Below are positions 30,070-42,115 of a DNA stretch of 64,000 bases, one piece after another. How positions within the stretch are numbered: position 1 is the first letter of the stretch; each line of letters starts with the position of its first letter. Under the pieces are notes generated by a model that did no database searches, had not been told where the DNA came from, and saw nothing but the letters and a program-made list of their open reading frames with translations. The stretch is from Gammaproteobacteria bacterium (GTDB taxonomy: Bacteria; Pseudomonadota; Gammaproteobacteria; Steroidobacterales; Steroidobacteraceae), in contig CANGBB010000005.1 in the NCBI GenBank assembly GCA_947452065.1, positions 76,820 through 140,819 on the forward strand, written 5' to 3'. Both the position numbers and the translations under genes were made by a program.

Positions 30070-30795
30070 TCAAAGTACAAAAGACTCGCCCAAGTACACC
30101 TCACGGACGCGCTGGTTGGCAAGGACTTGTGCTGCGGTCCCGGAAGCGATCACAGTACCCTGATCGACAATGTAGGCCCGCCCGCAGACGCTGAGTGTCT
30201 CGCGCACGTTGTGGTCGGTGATCAGCACCCCAATGCCGCGCTCGGCCAGTTCGCTCATGATGCGCTGGATGTCGGCCACAGACAGCGGGTCTACGCCGGC
30301 AAAGGGCTCATCCAGCAGGATGAAGCGCGGTTCGGCGGCCAGCGCACGGGCAATTTCCACCCGGCGTCTTTCCCCGCCCGAGAGCGCCATGCCCAGCGTG
30401 TCCCTGACGTGGCCGATGCGCAATTCCTCAAGCAGGCGCTCCAGACGGGCCAGACGGGCAACCCGGTCCATGCCGCGCCGCAATTCGAGCACCGCGAGGA
30501 TGTTTTCGGCGACGGTGAGCTTGCGGAAAACCGACGCCTCCTGCGGCAGATAACCCACGCCCAGTCGCGCCCGCTGGTCGAGCGTGCAGCGGGTGATGTC
30601 CTCATTGTCGAGCATCACCTGCCCGCCGTCGGCCTGGACCAGCCCGACGATCATGTAAAACGAGGTGGTCTTGCCCGCGCCGTTGGGACCCAGCAAGCCG
30701 ACCACTTCGCCCGTGGCGATCTCCAGCGACAAGTCCTGTACCACCTGTCGCGAGCGGTAGCGCTTGCTCAGATTGCGTGCCGTCAGCAGGCTCAT
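30070..30795 (-). CDS. lptB: LPS export ABC transporter ATP-binding protein
   Basis: [48 protein letters not shown]. Confidence 0.98.
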   Translation of the reverse strand: MSLLTARNLSKRYRSRQVVQDLSLEIATGEVVGLLGPNGAGKTTSFYMIVGLVQADGGQVMLDNEDITRCTLDQRARLGVGYLPQEASVFRKLTVAENILAVLELRRGMDRVARLARLERLLEELRIGHVRDTLGMALSGGERRRVEIARALAAEPRFILLDEPFAGVDPLSVADIQRIMSELAERGIGVLITDHNVRETLSVCGRAYIVDQGTVIASGTAAQVLANQRVREVYLGESFVL

Positions 30796-31457
30796 GGGTT
30801 TTTGTCCTGTTCGCCGCTGCTGCGCGGCTTGAGACGGATGGTGCCGTGCACGCGCTCGTTATCGCCTTTATCGAAGCTCGAGGTGCGCAGCGGAATATTG
30901 TAAGTGGCGCGGCTGCTATTGATTTCGCCTGTGGACTCGCTGCTGAACCAGACACTGCCGTTGAATACCAGATTGCCGCTGTCGGCGTTGTAGCTGATGT
31001 CGTTGGCATGGCCGCGCGCACTGGGTGCGCCGCTTCGGCTGGTGCGTTGTTCAAATGCGGCCGGCGTACCACTGACATTGGCCGTGCTGATGCGTCCGCG
31101 CACGATCAGTACCCGTGCCTGATCGGCATGCAGTTCGCCTTCCTGAATGGTCACAGTGACATGGCCGCTGAATGCCCAGACGCTGTTGGCAACGTCTAGG
31201 CCATTGGACTCGGCACGGTCGGCGCGGATGGTCTTCAGGATCGTGCCGCGCGCATCTTCTTCCATGATCACGGCCTGTTCGAGCAGCACCTTGCCGGGCT
31301 GCTCCGTCAGCTGACCGAATTCGATGCGGATGCCGGCGCCACCCATTGTCTCGGCTGACTGTGCAACCGCAGCAGTCATGAGCCATGCAGCACCGGCCAA
31401 CAGTGCCGTGCAACGCCGGAGCGGATACCGACTGCTGTTAGTAGCGCAATTGCCCAT
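30792..31457 (-). CDS. lptA: Lipopolysaccharide transport periplasmic protein LptA
   Basis: Signal peptide; OstA-like fold; 4-nt overlap with lptB. Confidence 0.9.
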   Translation of the reverse strand: MGNCATNSSRYPLRRCTALLAGAAWLMTAAVAQSAETMGGAGIRIEFGQLTEQPGKVLLEQAVIMEEDARGTILKTIRADRAESNGLDVANSVWAFSGHVTVTIQEGELHADQARVLIVRGRISTANVSGTPAAFEQRTSRSGAPSARGHANDISYNADSGNLVFNGSVWFSSESTGEINSSRATYNIPLRTSSFDKGDNERVHGTIRLKPRSSGEQDKNP

Positions 31458-31998
31458 GACCGGTCCCATTGAGTACGAAGAGCCCGCTGACCATGTCGGC
31501 ATGCAAGCCACCGGCGTGCAGTTGGGCACGTCCCCATTCGATGTCCACCGGCGCGGCGGTGTCAGCGACTCGGCTCTGCAGATCCACCTGCAGTGTTGCA
31601 GTACGCAGCACCAGCGGCTGCGAGCGCGGCATCGTGCGACGCGCCTGCACTTCGCCGTCAAAGGCCACGGAGTGCCGGTCGGCACTCAAGGTGCCTCGCG
31701 TCGCACGCAGTGTCCACTGGCCACGCGCGCGATCATCGTAGCTGAGTTGGGGCGAGTCGAGTTCAACGGCTGCATCAGGGCGTTGCTGCGCGATCCGTTG
31801 GGCGCGCAATCGGTAGAGCGGGGCTCCGTCAGCGCCAGTCTCGATCAGTTCTGCATCCAGGGCCGCGAAGCCAAGTTTGTCAGCGGTCTGTGCGCTCGCT
31901 TCGCTGGCCGCAGCATCGGGGTGGAGCTGGCGCGGGGCCAGCCACGTCCAGAGTCCCGCGATTATTAGTACCGGCAGCAGCCACCAGAGTTGCCGCAT
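31438..31998 (-). CDS. lptC: LPS export ABC transporter periplasmic protein LptC
   Basis: Single N-terminal TM, LptC-type DUF1239 pattern, locus context. Confidence 0.9.
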   Translation of the reverse strand: MRQLWWLLPVLIIAGLWTWLAPRQLHPDAAASEASAQTADKLGFAALDAELIETGADGAPLYRLRAQRIAQQRPDAAVELDSPQLSYDDRARGQWTLRATRGTLSADRHSVAFDGEVQARRTMPRSQPLVLRTATLQVDLQSRVADTAAPVDIEWGRAQLHAGGLHADMVSGLFVLNGTGHGQLRY

Positions 31999-32501
31999 CA
32001 GGGCTTCCGCACGCGCCGCGCGTTCAGCAGCCAGTCGCAGACTTCGCGCACTGCGCCCTGACCGCCACCCAGCGTCGTAGTCCGATGCGCCGCACGGCGC
32101 ACATCGGGGTGCGCATCGGCAACAGCGACTGCGAAGCCGGCCTGACGCAGCAGCGGCAGATCAGGCGAGTCATCGCCGATGCACGCGCACTCACGCGGCG
32201 TGACACCAAGACGCGTGCATAGCGCACTGAAGGCTTTCTCCTTGTCCTCGACGCCGAGGAATACCTCGCCAATGCCCAGTTCACGGCAGCGCTGGATGGT
32301 TGGCGGCGAGCGCCGTCCGGATACCACGGCAACGGTGACGCCCAGTTGTTGCACCTGCTTGATGCCCAACCCGTCGCGCACATGGAATACCTTGAGTTCT
32401 TCGCCATCGGCGCCGAAGTAGAGTCGGCCGTCAGTCAGCACGCCGTCGACGTCCAGCACCAGCAGGCGGATGCTGCCCAGCGCGACCGGCTTGCGCGTCA
32501 T
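31998..32501 (-). CDS. kdsC: 3-deoxy-manno-octulosonate-8-phosphatase
   Basis: LLVLDVDGVLTDGRLYFGADGEELKVFHVRDGLGIK; HAD phosphatase KdsC. Confidence 0.95.
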   Translation of the reverse strand: MTRKPVALGSIRLLVLDVDGVLTDGRLYFGADGEELKVFHVRDGLGIKQVQQLGVTVAVVSGRRSPPTIQRCRELGIGEVFLGVEDKEKAFSALCTRLGVTPRECACIGDDSPDLPLLRQAGFAVAVADAHPDVRRAAHRTTTLGGGQGAVREVCDWLLNARRVRKP

Positions 32502-33493
32502 ACGACCCCTGCGCGCATCAAATCGTGGACATTCAGCGCGCCGACCAGTTTTTGCTGCTCATCCACGACCAGCAGGCCGGTGATCTGATGCTTCTCCATC
32601 AATCGCGCAGCGCTGGCCGCCAGCTCCTGCGGTCCGATGCGGTGTCCGCCGCTGGTCATCACCTCGCGCATCGAGGCCGCATGCAGATCGATGCGTGCAT
32701 CCAGTGCCCGACGCAGATCGCCGTCGGTGAAAATACCGAGTACCCGGCCATCGGCATCGGTCACGGCGGTCATGCCCAGACCCTTGCGTGACATCTCCAG
32801 CAGTCCCTTGGCCAGCGGTGTGTCCGGAGTCACTCGCGGCAGCGCCTCGCCGCTGCGCATGACATCGGCCACATGCAACAGCAGAGCGCGTCCCAGCGCG
32901 CCGCCAGGATGTGAGCGGGCGAAGTCGTCGGCGGTGAAGCCGCGTGCCTCAAGCAGTGCCACCGCGAGCGCATCACCCAGAGCGAGTGCCGCAGTGGTGC
33001 TCGCCGTCGGAGCAAGGTTGTGCGGACAGGCTTCCTGATCCACCGCCCCATCCAGCGCAGCATCGGCCGCATTCGCCAGTGTCGAATCGCGCCGTCCGCT
33101 CAGTGCAATCAGCGGTACGCCGAGTCGCTTGATCTGCGGCAGCAGTGGCAGCAGCTCCGCGGTTTCGCCCGAGTTGGACAAGGCCAGTACCACGTCGGCG
33201 CGGGTGATCATGCCGATGTCGCCGTGACTGGCTTCCGCCGGGTGCAGGAAGAAAGCCGGGGTGCCGGTGCTGGCCAGCGTAGCGGCGATCTTGCGCGCGA
33301 TATGACCGGATTTGCCCATTCCGGTCACGACCACGCGGCCTTGGCAGGCGAGGATGAGCTGACAGGCCCGCACGAACGCGCCATCCAGTGCGGATTGGAC
33401 GCGGTGCAGGGCTACGGTCTCGATCTCCAGCGTACGGCGCGCGGTGGCCAGCAGCTGGTCGTCGGAGGCACGGGGGGGCGAGTGGGCAGGCAT
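32498..33493 (-). CDS. kdsD: Arabinose-5-phosphate isomerase
   Basis: SIS domain VVVTGMGKSGHIARKIAATLASTGTPAFFLHPAEASHGD plus tandem CBS; start MPAHSPPRASDDQ. Confidence 0.93.
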   Translation of the reverse strand: MPAHSPPRASDDQLLATARRTLEIETVALHRVQSALDGAFVRACQLILACQGRVVVTGMGKSGHIARKIAATLASTGTPAFFLHPAEASHGDIGMITRADVVLALSNSGETAELLPLLPQIKRLGVPLIALSGRRDSTLANAADAALDGAVDQEACPHNLAPTASTTAALALGDALAVALLEARGFTADDFARSHPGGALGRALLLHVADVMRSGEALPRVTPDTPLAKGLLEMSRKGLGMTAVTDADGRVLGIFTDGDLRRALDARIDLHAASMREVMTSGGHRIGPQELAASAARLMEKHQITGLLVVDEQQKLVGALNVHDLMRAGVV

Positions 33494-33523
33494 TTGGGCA
33501 TGATACCGCCTAGAATCCCGGGG

Positions 33524-35036
<1,513 letters not shown>

Positions 35037-35058
35037 CGGCGGCGGTGCAGTCGCCGGG

Positions 35059-36321
35059 TCAGTTGCCTGTCGGACGCTCGATGACCTGACACTTGAGTTC
35101 GAGTTTCTTCTGCCCACGCTGCAGTTGCAGCGGCATGCTGGAGCCGGGCTTGTACTCGGACATGCGGGCCTGGGCATCCTGTGCATTGCGCACATCCTGC
35201 CCGCCCACTTTCAGGAAAACATCACCGGGCTGAATGCCGCAGCTCACGGCCGGACTGTTGCGATACAGCCCCGTGACCACGACACCACCGCGCGGCAGGC
35301 CCAGTTGCTGGGCCTGCGTGTCATCAATGTCCTCGGGCACCACACCGACCCAGCCGCGAATCACGCGCCCGTGATCCAGAATCTCGGCCATGACCCCGCG
35401 CACCAGATTCACCGGGATGGCGAAGCCGATGCCCTCGACGCCCGTGGTGTCTAGGTTCTTGGCGATCACGGCCGTGTTGATGCCGATCAGCTCGCCCTCT
35501 AGGTTGACCAGCGCACCGCCTGAGTTGCCCTCATTGATGGCGGCATCGGTCTGGATGAAGTTTTCGAAGGTGGCCACGCCCAGCTGACTGCGGCCCGTGG
35601 CGCTGATGATGCCGTGGGTGACCGTTTGCTGCAGTCCCAGCGGATTACCCATGGCCAGCACTTCATCGCCGACCTGACTGTGATCCGAGCGTCCCAGCGG
35701 CATCACCGGCAGGTTGGGCAGTTTGATCGAAAGGACCGCCAAATCCGTGTCCGGATCGCGACCGACGATGGTGGCGCTGGTCACACGTCCATCGGCGAGC
35801 TGTACATTGATCTGTGTGGCGTCCTTGATCACGTGGTGATTGGTGATCACATGGCCAGCGGCGTCGACGATCACGCCGGAGCCGAGCGCACTCTGCACGC
35901 GCTGCTGTGTGCGCGGCCAGCTATCCCCGAAGAATTGCTCAAGCGGCGAGGGCAGCACGCGCTCGCTGATGACGCGGCGAGTGTAAATGTTGACCACCGC
36001 CGGCGCGGCGCGCCGCACGGCGCTGACAAACCCCCGGACTGGACGCTCGATGACAGGTTGCGCCGCCGGTGCGCTGGAGCTGGAGGAGACTGCGGCGCCC
36101 GACATAGCCACTGGTGCCAGCGTTGCCGCGGGGCTGCCCGGTGCCGCCTTGGCTGTGATCGGGGCGCTGCTCCTTAGAACGGGCAGCAAATCCGGTCGAA
36201 TCAACACGGCCACGAAGGCGAGCGCGAGCCCGCCGGCGATGACCCCGGCCAGGAATACGAGACTGCGACCCAGTTGCGGCAATTGGCCTCTCCATGCCCG
36301 GCCGACTCTGGCCAAGCCCAC
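35059..36321 (-). CDS. degS: DegS/AlgW-like membrane-anchored trypsin-like serine protease with one PDZ domain
   Basis: N-terminal TM; ALGSGVIVDAAGHVITNHHVI; DTDLAVLSI; INEGNSGGALVNLEGELIGINTAV; single PDZ. Confidence 0.88.
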   Translation of the reverse strand: MGLARVGRAWRGQLPQLGRSLVFLAGVIAGGLALAFVAVLIRPDLLPVLRSSAPITAKAAPGSPAATLAPVAMSGAAVSSSSSAPAAQPVIERPVRGFVSAVRRAAPAVVNIYTRRVISERVLPSPLEQFFGDSWPRTQQRVQSALGSGVIVDAAGHVITNHHVIKDATQINVQLADGRVTSATIVGRDPDTDLAVLSIKLPNLPVMPLGRSDHSQVGDEVLAMGNPLGLQQTVTHGIISATGRSQLGVATFENFIQTDAAINEGNSGGALVNLEGELIGINTAVIAKNLDTTGVEGIGFAIPVNLVRGVMAEILDHGRVIRGWVGVVPEDIDDTQAQQLGLPRGGVVVTGLYRNSPAVSCGIQPGDVFLKVGGQDVRNAQDAQARMSEYKPGSSMPLQLQRGQKKLELKCQVIERPTGN

Positions 36322-36333
36322 GAATGGGTTGTG

Positions 36334-36339
36334 TATAAT
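36334..36339 (+). promoter_or_regulatory. Putative -10 box (TATAAT) for petABC
   Basis: Perfect TATAAT 80 nt upstream of petA; no clear -35. Confidence 0.4.
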
Positions 36340-36418
36340 GCGCCCCTTCCAAAAAGCAAGCGCAGCCCCCGTGTGGCGGATGTTTCTTCATTCGCAGGGG
36401 GTGGTGGAGTGGTGACAG

Positions 36419-37042
36419 ATGACAAATGCCGGTGCAACGACCGAAGACGCGGATAACGACCTGAGCCGTCGCAAGTTCCTGACCGTGGCGCTGGGCGCCG
36501 TGGCGGGCACCGGGGCGGCCTTCACCGCCGTGCCTTTTCTCTCGACTTGGGCGCCTTCGGAGCGGGTACGTGCGGCCGGTGCTCCGGCCAAGTTCGACCT
36601 GAGCAAGCTGCAACCCGGTCAGATGGCCACCATCGTCTGGCGCAAGCAGCCCGTTTACATCGTGAACCGTCCCAAGGACGTCACCGCTAAGCTCGCCGAG
36701 CACGATTCCCGGCTCAAGGATCCGCAATCGGCCGAGTCGCAGCAGCCGGATTACGCCAAGAATGGCTCGCGCTCTGTGCGTGACGATCTGCTTGTTCTGA
36801 TTGGCACCTGCACTCACCTGGGCTGCCTGCCGAAGCAGCGCTTCGAGCCAGGTGATGCCACGCTGGGCGCCGACTGGCCGGGTGGCTTCTACTGCCCGTG
36901 CCATGGCTCCCGCTTCGATCTCGCCGGCCGCGTGTTCAACGGCTCGCCGGCCTCGCTGAACCTGCGCATTCCTCCTTACCACGTGGACGGCAATCTGCTG
37001 ACCGTGGGCGAGGACGGTGCTGCAACGACTGGAGCTGCGTAA
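36419..37042 (+). CDS. petA: Ubiquinol-cytochrome c reductase iron-sulfur (Rieske) subunit
   Basis: Twin-arginine SRRKFLTVALGAVAG; CTHLGCLP and CPCHGSRFD Rieske motifs. Confidence 0.97.
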   Translation: MTNAGATTEDADNDLSRRKFLTVALGAVAGTGAAFTAVPFLSTWAPSERVRAAGAPAKFDLSKLQPGQMATIVWRKQPVYIVNRPKDVTAKLAEHDSRLKDPQSAESQQPDYAKNGSRSVRDDLLVLIGTCTHLGCLPKQRFEPGDATLGADWPGGFYCPCHGSRFDLAGRVFNGSPASLNLRIPPYHVDGNLLTVGEDGAATTGAA

Positions 37043-38283
37043 TGGCCACGACGGGACAGGAAAGCAAGCCCGGCCTCATGGGCTGGATCAACAAGCGTCT
37101 GCCGGTCGATCAGTTCGTCCGTTCACAGCTGCTCGATTACTACGCCCCGAAGAATTTCAACATTTGGTATTTCTTCGGCGCTCTCTCGCTGCTGGTGCTG
37201 GTCATCCAGCTGCTATCCGGCATCTTCCTGACCATGTTCTACAAGGTTGGCGAAGCCACGGCCTTCGACTCCGTCGAATACATCATGCGCGAAGTCGACT
37301 ACGGCTGGCTGGTGCGCTACATCCACTCCACCGGCGCGTCGGCCTTCTTCGTGGTCGTCTACCTGCACATGTACCGCGGCCTGATGTACGGCTCTTACAA
37401 GGCGCCGCGCGAACTGCTGTGGCTGTTCGGCATGCTCGTGTATCTGGCGCTGATGGCTGAAGCCTTCATGGGCTACGTGCTGCCATGGGGCAACATGTCC
37501 TACTGGGGCGCGCAGGTGATCATCAACCTCTTCAGCACCATCCCGGTGGTGGGTGGCGGACTGGTGGAATGGATCCGTGGCGACTACGCCATTGCCGACT
37601 CAACGCTGAACCGCTTCTTTGCGCTGCACGTTGCCGCGGTGCCGCTGGCCATCATCCTGCTGGTCGCGCTGCACTTGGTGGCGCTGCGTCAAGTCGGGTC
37701 CAACAATCCGGACGGTATCGAAATCAAGGCCAACAAGGGCCCGGACGGCAAGCCGATCGATGGCATTCCGTTCCACCCGTACTACACGGTCAAGGATCTG
37801 GTGGGCGTGGGTACCTTCCTGCTGGCCTTCTGCACGGTGGTGTTCTTCGTCCCAACGTTCAACGGGCTGTTCCTCGAGGCGGCCAACTTCGAACCGGCCA
37901 ACCCGGTCTCTACGCCTGAAGACATCACGCCGTCGTGGTACTTCACGCCGTACTACGCGATCCTGCGCTCGATCCCCAATCAGCGCCTCGGCGCACTGGC
38001 AATGTTGCTCGCAATTCTGGCGTTCTTCTTCCTGCCGTGGCTGGATCGCTCGCCGGTCAAGTCGATCCGCTACCGCAGCGGGTTGTACAAGTTCTTCTTC
38101 TCGATCTTCACCGTTTCTTTCTGCGGCCTGATGTACCTCGGTCTGCAGAAGGCCGAAGAGCCCTATGTGACGCTGGCGCGCATCTGCATGGCCGGGTACT
38201 TCCTGTTCTTCGTGACGCTGCCGTTCTACAGCGGCAAAGAAAAGACCACGCGCGTGCCGCAGAGAGTGACGTTCCATGAATAA
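37042..38283 (+). CDS. petB: Cytochrome b of bc1 complex
   Basis: Start MATTGQESKPGLMGWINKRLP; YLHMYRGLMYGSYKAPRELLW; GYVLPWGNMSYWGA; PEDITPSWYFTPYYAILRSIPN. Confidence 0.97.
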   Translation: MATTGQESKPGLMGWINKRLPVDQFVRSQLLDYYAPKNFNIWYFFGALSLLVLVIQLLSGIFLTMFYKVGEATAFDSVEYIMREVDYGWLVRYIHSTGASAFFVVVYLHMYRGLMYGSYKAPRELLWLFGMLVYLALMAEAFMGYVLPWGNMSYWGAQVIINLFSTIPVVGGGLVEWIRGDYAIADSTLNRFFALHVAAVPLAIILLVALHLVALRQVGSNNPDGIEIKANKGPDGKPIDGIPFHPYYTVKDLVGVGTFLLAFCTVVFFVPTFNGLFLEAANFEPANPVSTPEDITPSWYFTPYYAILRSIPNQRLGALAMLLAILAFFFLPWLDRSPVKSIRYRSGLYKFFFSIFTVSFCGLMYLGLQKAEEPYVTLARICMAGYFLFFVTLPFYSGKEKTTRVPQRVTFHE

Positions 38284-39079
38284 GGTTGCTGCGTTCCTGT
38301 CCGTTTCTTGGCTGGCACTGGCCGGCGCCGCCAGTGTTGCGGCTGCGGCCGAGGGTGCTGAAGCGCCCGCTAAGGAGACCGAGACTGAGTCGCTGGACTG
38401 GAAGAGCTGGCGGGCCAACAACAAGGTCGACAGCATCAACTCGTTGCAGCGTGGTGCGCGCAACTTCATGAACTACTGCGTCAGCTGTCATTCGCTCAAG
38501 TACCTGCGGTACTCGCGCATGGCCCATGACCTGCAGATTCCCGAAGACATGTTGCAGAAGAATCTGATGCCCATCGAAGCATCGGTGAACGACTACATCA
38601 CCACTTCACTCCGTGGCTCCGATGGTGAGACTTGGTTCGGCAAGGAACCGCCGGATCTGTCGCTGATGGCGCGCGCCCGTGGCGTGGACTACATCTACCG
38701 CTTCCTCAAGACCTTCTACACCGACCCGTCGCGGCCGACGCAGACCAACAATCTGCAGCTGGAAAATGTGGCCATGCCGGCAGTGCTGTCCGATCTCGGC
38801 GGCGTGCAGGCGGCGGTGTACCGCAATGTCGAGCGCGTGGTCGACGGCAAGACCGTCACCGAGAAGGAGTTCTCGCACTTCGAGCTGACGACCCCTGGCC
38901 GGCTGACGCCGCAGGAGTTCGATGAGTTCGTGCGTGACACCGTCAATTTCCTCGACTATGCGGGTGATCCATCGCAGGTTGAGCGCCGCAGCACCGGTGT
39001 TTGGGTGGTGCTGTTCCTGCTGGTGCTCACCTGGCTGGCCTGGCTCCTGAAGAAGGAGTACTGGAAGGATATTCACTGA
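38276..39079 (+). CDS. petC: Cytochrome c1
   Basis: Signal peptide, NYCVSCHSLKYLRYSRMAHD heme site, C-terminal TM anchor. Confidence 0.95.
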   Translation: MNKVAAFLSVSWLALAGAASVAAAAEGAEAPAKETETESLDWKSWRANNKVDSINSLQRGARNFMNYCVSCHSLKYLRYSRMAHDLQIPEDMLQKNLMPIEASVNDYITTSLRGSDGETWFGKEPPDLSLMARARGVDYIYRFLKTFYTDPSRPTQTNNLQLENVAMPAVLSDLGGVQAAVYRNVERVVDGKTVTEKEFSHFELTTPGRLTPQEFDEFVRDTVNFLDYAGDPSQVERRSTGVWVVLFLLVLTWLAWLLKKEYWKDIH

Positions 39080-39085
39080 CGCGCC

Positions 39086-39691
39086 ATGATGACCCTGTTC
39101 TCAGCTCCCACCGGTTTGCAGAGCCACCGTACGCGGATCGTCGCGGCCGAGAAGGGTGTAGAGATCAACGTTATCAATGTTGAGCCGGGCGCGTCTCCGC
39201 CAGCACTGCGCGAGGCCAATCCTGAGAACACGCTGCCCACGCTGGTGGACCGCGATCTGGTGCTGACGGACGCGCGCATCATCATCGATTACCTCGATGA
39301 GCGCTTCCCGCATCCGCCTCTGATGCCTGTCGATCCAACCACTCGCGCTCAGTTTCGCGTCGCCATGCATCGCATGGAGCGGGAGTGGTACGAGCTGGGT
39401 GATGCCATCGAAGCGACAGCTGACGCCAAGAAGCGCTCTGCGCTCGCGGCCCAGTTGCTTGAGCGCATCACCGATTCGACCGATCTGTTCAAGATCAAGC
39501 CGTTCTTCCTGAGTGACGAATTCTCGCTGGTCGATGCCACCATCATGCCGGTGTTGTGGCGACTGAAGCGTTACGGCATTCAGCTGCCGTCAACGGCACA
39601 GCCCATCTCGCGCTATGCGGCCAACATGCAGTTGCGCCCCTCGTTCCGCGCCAGTCTATCGGCGGCCGAAGTGGCCATGGCTAAGGGTTGA
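39086..39691 (+). CDS. sspA: Stringent starvation protein A (GST fold)
   Basis: GST-N/GST-C layout; followed by sspB downstream of petABC. Confidence 0.92.
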   Translation: MMTLFSAPTGLQSHRTRIVAAEKGVEINVINVEPGASPPALREANPENTLPTLVDRDLVLTDARIIIDYLDERFPHPPLMPVDPTTRAQFRVAMHRMEREWYELGDAIEATADAKKRSALAAQLLERITDSTDLFKIKPFFLSDEFSLVDATIMPVLWRLKRYGIQLPSTAQPISRYAANMQLRPSFRASLSAAEVAMAKG

Positions 39692-40140
39692 GCGACTCCG
39701 CCTCCACGTCGGCTGGTCAGGTGTCCAGGAGGCCTTACCTGCTGCGTGCGATGCATGAGTGGATGCTCGACTGCGGCTATACCCCGCACCTGATCGTCGA
39801 CACGGAGTGCAAAGGCGTGCAGGTGCCCGTGGCCTACGTCAAAGATAATCGCATCGTGCTCAATGTCTCCATGACTGCAACGCAGCAACTGGCGCTGACC
39901 AATCAGGAGATCTCATTCGACGCACGCTTCGGCGGCGTGGTGCACCATGTGGCCGTGCCGGTGAACGCCGTGTTGGGCATCTATGCGCGGGAGACGGGTG
40001 AGGGCATGGTCTTCGACGAAGTCGAGCCCGAGGGTTCACCCCCCACGACCGAGCCGCCGGCCACCGATCCTGCCGCACCGGCCGAAAAGCCCGATGCCAG
40101 TCCCAAGACACGCCGACCGCGACTGACGGTGGTAAAGTAA
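39688..40140 (+). CDS. sspB: ClpXP protease specificity-enhancing factor SspB
   Basis: TTG start overlapping sspA stop; RRPYLLRAMHEWMLDCGYTPHLIVD; FGGVVHHVAVPVNAVLGIYARETGEGM; acidic/Pro tail. Confidence 0.92.
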   Translation: MSDSASTSAGQVSRRPYLLRAMHEWMLDCGYTPHLIVDTECKGVQVPVAYVKDNRIVLNVSMTATQQLALTNQEISFDARFGGVVHHVAVPVNAVLGIYARETGEGMVFDEVEPEGSPPTTEPPATDPAAPAEKPDASPKTRRPRLTVVK

Positions 40141-40144
40141 AAAC

Positions 40145-42100
40145 ATGATGAATGCCTACCGCGAGCACCCGGGAATGATCACGGCAGTGCGCGCGGCAGC
40201 GCTGCTCGTCGTGCTGGTCGGAATGGCCACTGTGCAGGCCGCCTCGGCACCGCAGGGTCCGCGATTAGAATCGATTCCACCGCCACGCGACGTGCCCTAT
40301 GCGGGTGTCATCACGCTGGCCGTGGATGCCACGGATGTCGAACACGCCATCCTCAATGCCCACGAGGTCCTGCCGGTAGCGTCATCCGGACCGCTCACGC
40401 TGCTTTATCCGCAGTGGCTGCCGGGTACGCATTCGCCCACCGGTCCCATCGACAAGCTGGCGGGGCTGCGCATCAGCGCGGCTGGCCAGCCGCTGGCTTG
40501 GCAGCGCGATCCGGTGGATGTCTATGCCTTTCATGTGCAGGTACCGCCTGGCGTCCGTGCGCTGGACATTGATCTGCAGTTCCTCTCACCGGCCTCGGTG
40601 CGTGAAGGGCGGGTATTGATGGTCCCCGGTCTACTGCGAGTCCAGTGGAACACGGCATTGCTGTATCCGGCCGGTCATCATGCACGGCAGATCCGCGTTG
40701 AGCCGAGCATCAAGCTGCCGGCTGGTTATTCGCTGGCCACCGCCCTCGATGTGGCCTCGACCCGCGAGGGCTCCACGACTTTCCGCGCCGTCGATCTGGA
40801 TACGCTGGTCGATGCACCGCTCCTAGCCGGTCCGTATTTCCGTCGCTTCGAACTCGAGACCGGCAATGCACCACGCGTCAGTCTTGATGTATTCGCCGAT
40901 CGGCCTGAGCAGTTGGAGTTGAGCAGCAAGGCGCTGACGGCACAGCAGTCTCTGGTGCAGCAGGCGGTGAGTCTGTTCGGTGCGCGGCACTACAGCCACT
41001 ATGATTTCCTGCTCTCGCTTTCCGCGCGCCTCGGCGGTATTGGTCTGGAGCATCACCAGTCCACGGAAATTAGCACCGATCCGCGCCTGTTCCTCGACTG
41101 GGACAAGCTTCTGGCCAGCAAGGAAGTGCTGGCCCACGAATTCGTGCACAGCTGGAATGGCAAATTCCGTCGGCCGGCAGACCTGTGGACACCGACATTC
41201 AACGTGCCGATGCGCAACAGTCTGCTCTGGGTCTATGAAGGTCAGACTCAGTATTGGGGGTATGTGCTGAGCGCCCGCTCCGGGATGCTGAGTGCGCCGC
41301 AAGCGCTCGAAGCGCTGGCACAGCTGGCCGCCATCTATGACCTGCGCGTGGGGCGCAGCTGGCGTCCGCTCGAGGACACCACCAACGACCCCATCATCGC
41401 GCAGCGGCGACCGCTGTCGTGGCTCAGCTGGCAGCGCAGCGAGGACTACTATCGCGAAGGTCAGTTGGTATGGCTGGACATCGATACACGCATCCGTGAG
41501 ATGTCCGGTGGCCTACGCTCACTGGATGATTTCGCCCAGCGTTTCTTCGGAATCGGCGATGGCAGCTTCGTTCCGGTCACCTATAACTTCGACGACGTTG
41601 TGAAGACGCTCAATGCCGTGCAGCCCTTCGATTGGGCTAGCTTCCTGCGTGAGCGTCTAACGGGCCGCGCCTCCGGCGCGCCGCTCGATGGACTGGCGCG
41701 GGGTGGCTACCGGCTGGTCTACACGGATACCGCTGGCGAGTACTTCCGGGCGCTGGAAACGCGCAGCAAGGCCACCGACCTGAGCTTCTCGCTCGGCATC
41801 ATCATCAGTCGCGAGGGAACACTCAGCGAGGTGTTGTGGGACAGCCCGGCATTCCGCGCTGGACTCGCTGAGGGCACTCAGCTCATCGCAGTCGACGGGG
41901 AAAGCTACAGTTCCGATGGTCTGAAAGAAGTCATCCGTCTGGCCCAGAGCAAGACGACGCCGATCGAGCTGCTGGTAAAAGACAAGGACCAGTTCCGCAC
42001 GGTGCGCATCGATTATCACCAGGGTCTGCGTTACCCGAAACTGGAGCGCATCCCCGAAACGCCGGCCTTGCTCGACGCCATTCTGGCGCCGCGCAAGTAA
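40145..42100 (+). CDS. M61 family peptidase with C-terminal PDZ domain
   Basis: Signal peptide; VLAHEFVHSWNGKFRRPADLW (HExxH-type); WVYEGQTQYWG; PDZ-like C-terminus. Confidence 0.9.
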   Translation: MMNAYREHPGMITAVRAAALLVVLVGMATVQAASAPQGPRLESIPPPRDVPYAGVITLAVDATDVEHAILNAHEVLPVASSGPLTLLYPQWLPGTHSPTGPIDKLAGLRISAAGQPLAWQRDPVDVYAFHVQVPPGVRALDIDLQFLSPASVREGRVLMVPGLLRVQWNTALLYPAGHHARQIRVEPSIKLPAGYSLATALDVASTREGSTTFRAVDLDTLVDAPLLAGPYFRRFELETGNAPRVSLDVFADRPEQLELSSKALTAQQSLVQQAVSLFGARHYSHYDFLLSLSARLGGIGLEHHQSTEISTDPRLFLDWDKLLASKEVLAHEFVHSWNGKFRRPADLWTPTFNVPMRNSLLWVYEGQTQYWGYVLSARSGMLSAPQALEALAQLAAIYDLRVGRSWRPLEDTTNDPIIAQRRPLSWLSWQRSEDYYREGQLVWLDIDTRIREMSGGLRSLDDFAQRFFGIGDGSFVPVTYNFDDVVKTLNAVQPFDWASFLRERLTGRASGAPLDGLARGGYRLVYTDTAGEYFRALETRSKATDLSFSLGIIISREGTLSEVLWDSPAFRAGLAEGTQLIAVDGESYSSDGLKEVIRLAQSKTTPIELLVKDKDQFRTVRIDYHQGLRYPKLERIPETPALLDAILAPRK

Positions 42101-42115
42101 CGACAGTCATCCCCC

